DNA of 43,734 nt from an uncultured Bacilli bacterium. GTDB lineage: Bacteria > Bacillota_I > Bacilli_A > RF39 > UBA660. The DNA is taken from assembly GCA_934098745.1 (NCBI GenBank), contig CAKOPG010000013.1, positions 1 to 43,734 on the forward strand. The letters run 5' to 3'. Under the pieces are notes generated by a model. The model saw nothing but the letters and a program-made list of their open reading frames with translations. It was not told the origin of the DNA and ran no database searches. Below are positions 41,596-43,734 of the stretch, in pieces (the first letter of the stretch is position 1; each line of letters begins with the position of its first letter). The position numbers and the translations under genes are program-made.

Positions 41596-43734
41596 ATGGC
41601 TGAAATTAAAGACAGTAATGTAACCGGTCAATCAGATTATGATGAAGCTGCCGCTGCCGAGGCCGAAAGAATAAGGTTAGAAAGGATAGCAGAACTCCAA
41701 GCAATGATTGCTGAATTGCAAGAAGAAAGAGACAAGTACTATGAAGCAAGAGATTTGACAGTGGAAACAATAAATGAATTAAATGCAATGTCCGATAACT
41801 TAAATGCTGCTGTAAACGACTTACACGACTGCTTCCAAATAAATGGTGTGAATGCCGATAATGGTAAATTAGATGCTAAAATTGAAGAGATAGAAGGGTA
41901 TGCTACAACACTGAATTCTCAAACACTTGTCGAGATGGATGAGAAAATCAGTGATTTGACTGCACAAATTGCTACTGCCGCTACAGAATTAAATGGCATA
42001 GTAAAACCAGGAGAATCAACCTTTGAAGACTCTCTATTAAGGAGCAAAGGGGACTATCCAACTGTTAAGTCAAATTCTGTAGAGACACGTGCTACCGGAA
42101 ATGGAGCTACTTTTTTAGATATAGATAAACTTAACAATTATTTTGCCTTGAGTATGTCTAGCGCTCAAAGAAAATTAATATCAGCAAATAGTCTTGTCGG
42201 TTCCATTACTCAAAAATTGCCAGGAGGATTTGCTGGACTTGGTACATTAAACTCTATCATAGGAAACTTTGATACTTTAACAACTGATTTAGTAACAATT
42301 TATAACGGTGTTTTTGAAAGAGCATATAAGATTTTAGCAATTGAAAATAAAGGTTCTAATGCTTTAAATGGCTTAACTGGAAATTTAGCAGAAATTCAAG
42401 TAAGTCAAGGTAATAAGGCTGTGGCCGAAAAAATATCTGCCTTAGTTGCCAATGATACCATTAATGCAACTTATTTATCATTAAACGTCCTTCCTAATAT
42501 GGTGCGCTCTGGTTCTTTTACTGTAGATGACTTAGCAGAGATTACTAGCGTATTATATGCTGATAATGTTATAGGTAATGCCGAATTGGGTGTAACTCTA
42601 TATGAATTAAAAAGAACCAATTTAAGATATTCCGCTTCAGCATCAGAAGTCCAACAATATCAACAAGAGCTTAATACAATGTACGGTTATGATTATAAAT
42701 ATGTTGAAGGGGTTAATGGAGAATCAAAAAACGATCATTGGTTCAAAATAGATAGTGAATATGAATATAGTAAAAATGATATTAATAAAATATTAAAACC
42801 AATGTATGATAATGGCATGATAGATACTGATGACATTCGTGAAATAACAGAACCACTTACCATTTTTGATAAATCAACAAGTGATCCAGATATATATAAT
42901 AATAAACAATACACCCCAACAGTTAAAGATTATGATGAAACAAAATTCCAGTTAACTGTAGGAAACAGATCATATCAAGTAAATGATAAAGATAGAGAAC
43001 TTATCAAAACAGTTCCTGGTTACGAAGACTTTTTTACAGGGGATGCTGCTTATGATGAAGCCATAGCAGATGTTGCCGTATCAGATTTTACCGTGGCTGT
43101 ACATACTGTAGAAGTAGGTGGCCAAAAAAATAAAGTTGATGAAGCTAATGCTGTTGGTTGTGTAGCACTAAATAGAACTGAATCAAGTCATTGGCGTGAA
43201 ACTTCTATTGATGATACTGGCGATAGTATTGTTGGTGTACTTATCAGAGAAGGACAATATGAACCAGTAGGCGCTAGAAGTTACTTAGAATATGCCGATG
43301 GAACAACTTATCAAACTGTAGAAACTGGCTTAACGGATGCCATGAATGGAATTCGTAATACCACTGCCACTGAATTTAGAGGACATGGAGAAGGAGGCCC
43401 ATCAACGGTAACTTCTCAAGGAGGAAATAATTTCAATGAATCCGGAATTCCTGATATAATGGCTGATAAAGCAGTTGAGTATACTGGTGTTCCTTACGAA
43501 AGACAAGCAAATGATGGTGAGGTTCCCGGTTCTCTTACATTACCGGTTGATTTACCAACAACAAATGTTCCAGAGGCCAATCCTAATATTGAAATACCGG
43601 ATGTATCGCCAAACACGGAAATTGGTATTCCAGATACTTCTGGTTCAACTCCAGATCCTGGATTAAACATACCGCCAACTGGTGATGTTGGTATTCCAGA
43701 TACTTCTGGTTCAACTCCAGATTCTGGATTAAAT
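41596..43734 (+). CDS. Large type VII-substrate-like protein with SleB-like domain (paralog 2), cut by window end
   Basis: The frame is open for 713 codons to the last base of the window, so the C-terminus is missing. It follows paralog 1 domain by domain: YDEAAAAEAERIRLERIAEL, YEARD (YxxxD), HDCFQINGVNADNGK, LPNMVRSGSF, FQLTVGNRSYQVNDKDRELI, then VAVHTVEVGG, ANAVGCVALNRTES, SIVGVLIREGQYEPVGARSY and AMNGIRNTT. The SleB-like Glu is kept. From about residue 650 a Pro-rich stalk begins with a near-perfect repeat (GIPDTSGSTPD, twice) still running at the edge. There is no signal peptide. The ribosome site is GAGGGTGAT. It has its own promoter, separate from paralog 1. Confidence 0.6.
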   Translation, partial: MAEIKDSNVTGQSDYDEAAAAEAERIRLERIAELQAMIAELQEERDKYYEARDLTVETINELNAMSDNLNAAVNDLHDCFQINGVNADNGKLDAKIEEIEGYATTLNSQTLVEMDEKISDLTAQIATAATELNGIVKPGESTFEDSLLRSKGDYPTVKSNSVETRATGNGATFLDIDKLNNYFALSMSSAQRKLISANSLVGSITQKLPGGFAGLGTLNSIIGNFDTLTTDLVTIYNGVFERAYKILAIENKGSNALNGLTGNLAEIQVSQGNKAVAEKISALVANDTINATYLSLNVLPNMVRSGSFTVDDLAEITSVLYADNVIGNAELGVTLYELKRTNLRYSASASEVQQYQQELNTMYGYDYKYVEGVNGESKNDHWFKIDSEYEYSKNDINKILKPMYDNGMIDTDDIREITEPLTIFDKSTSDPDIYNNKQYTPTVKDYDETKFQLTVGNRSYQVNDKDRELIKTVPGYEDFFTGDAAYDEAIADVAVSDFTVAVHTVEVGGQKNKVDEANAVGCVALNRTESSHWRETSIDDTGDSIVGVLIREGQYEPVGARSYLEYADGTTYQTVETGLTDAMNGIRNTTATEFRGHGEGGPSTVTSQGGNNFNESGIPDIMADKAVEYTGVPYERQANDGEVPGSLTLPVDLPTTNVPEANPNIEIPDVSPNTEIGIPDTSGSTPDPGLNIPPTGDVGIPDTSGSTPDSGLN

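Noticed and set aside
41606..41788. Minus-strand Leu/His-rich ORF at the start of paralog 2
   Set aside because: It is the reverse of the acidic coiled-coil coding region; the same shadow appears at the start of paralog 1.
43475..43666. Separate small gene near the right edge
   Set aside because: It lies in another frame inside the open frame of paralog 2, with no ribosome binding site and a biased Leu/Gln/Tyr composition.
1..43734. Use of the Mycoplasma code (TGA as Trp)
   Set aside because: Trp is TGG throughout the clear genes and dnaI ends naturally in TGA; no gene needs TGA read-through.

Overview
The window is very AT-rich, with genes on both strands but mostly on +, compact operons, short leaders, and many TTGACA/TTTACA-17 bp-TATAAT promoters. 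Tryptophan is written TGG and TGA acts as a stop (for example at the end of dnaI), so the standard bacterial code applies and not the Mycoplasma code. The firmicute-type replication genes (dnaB, dnaI, DnaE-type polymerase), RecD2, YqeY and DUF421, the BspA-type leucine-rich repeats and the extreme AT bias suggest an uncultured gut Bacillota lineage near the Mollicutes/RF39. That placement is an inference from gene content and not a measured phylogeny.

Layout. 1-2.6 kb: a cell-surface protein built on a 78-bp (26-residue) BspA/DUF285 repeat, followed by an ATAAT microsatellite and a terminator. 2.6-7.5 kb: recD2, a small membrane protein, a membrane-anchored coiled protein overlapping a phosphodiester glycosidase, an IS3/IS150-like remnant lying inside what looks like a bidirectional terminator, and a minus-strand helical protein. 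7.6-9.4 kb: gpmI and a dead fragment of a DUF4143 ATPase. 9.4-9.8 kb: a duplicated promoter/operator element with no recognisable gene.

9.8-23.7 kb is one large exopolysaccharide/capsule locus on +: a Wzx-like flippase, GT2 and GT4 glycosyltransferases, a HtrL/YibB-family protein, a Wzy-like polymerase fused to a GT4 domain, a PgaB/IcaB-like polysaccharide deacetylase, and an Alg14/Alg13-like pair (PssD/PssE) split by a DUF6056-like membrane protein. Together these would build, flip, polymerise and trim a surface glycan. A PspC-domain protein and tRNA-Leu(CAA) follow.

24.5-38.9 kb is mostly housekeeping: a NUDIX hydrolase, an unknown 406-residue protein, rnr-capA-smpB, rpsU-yqeY, a TIGR04086-like membrane protein (minus strand), a DUF421 protein, then dnaB-dnaI-small membrane protein-dnaE and an InlB B-repeat lipoprotein.

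39.0 kb to the end holds the most unusual content: two tandem paralogous proteins of 713-770 residues, the second cut by the window edge. Each has no signal peptide, a helical N-terminus with a YxxxD/E motif resembling type VII (ESX/LXG) substrates, and a C-terminal region resembling SleB-type cell-wall hydrolases. Each has its own promoter of the same design. With the minus-strand helical protein at 6.9-7.5 kb, they may be parts of a type VII-like export system acting on the cell wall. No secretion ATPase is visible here.
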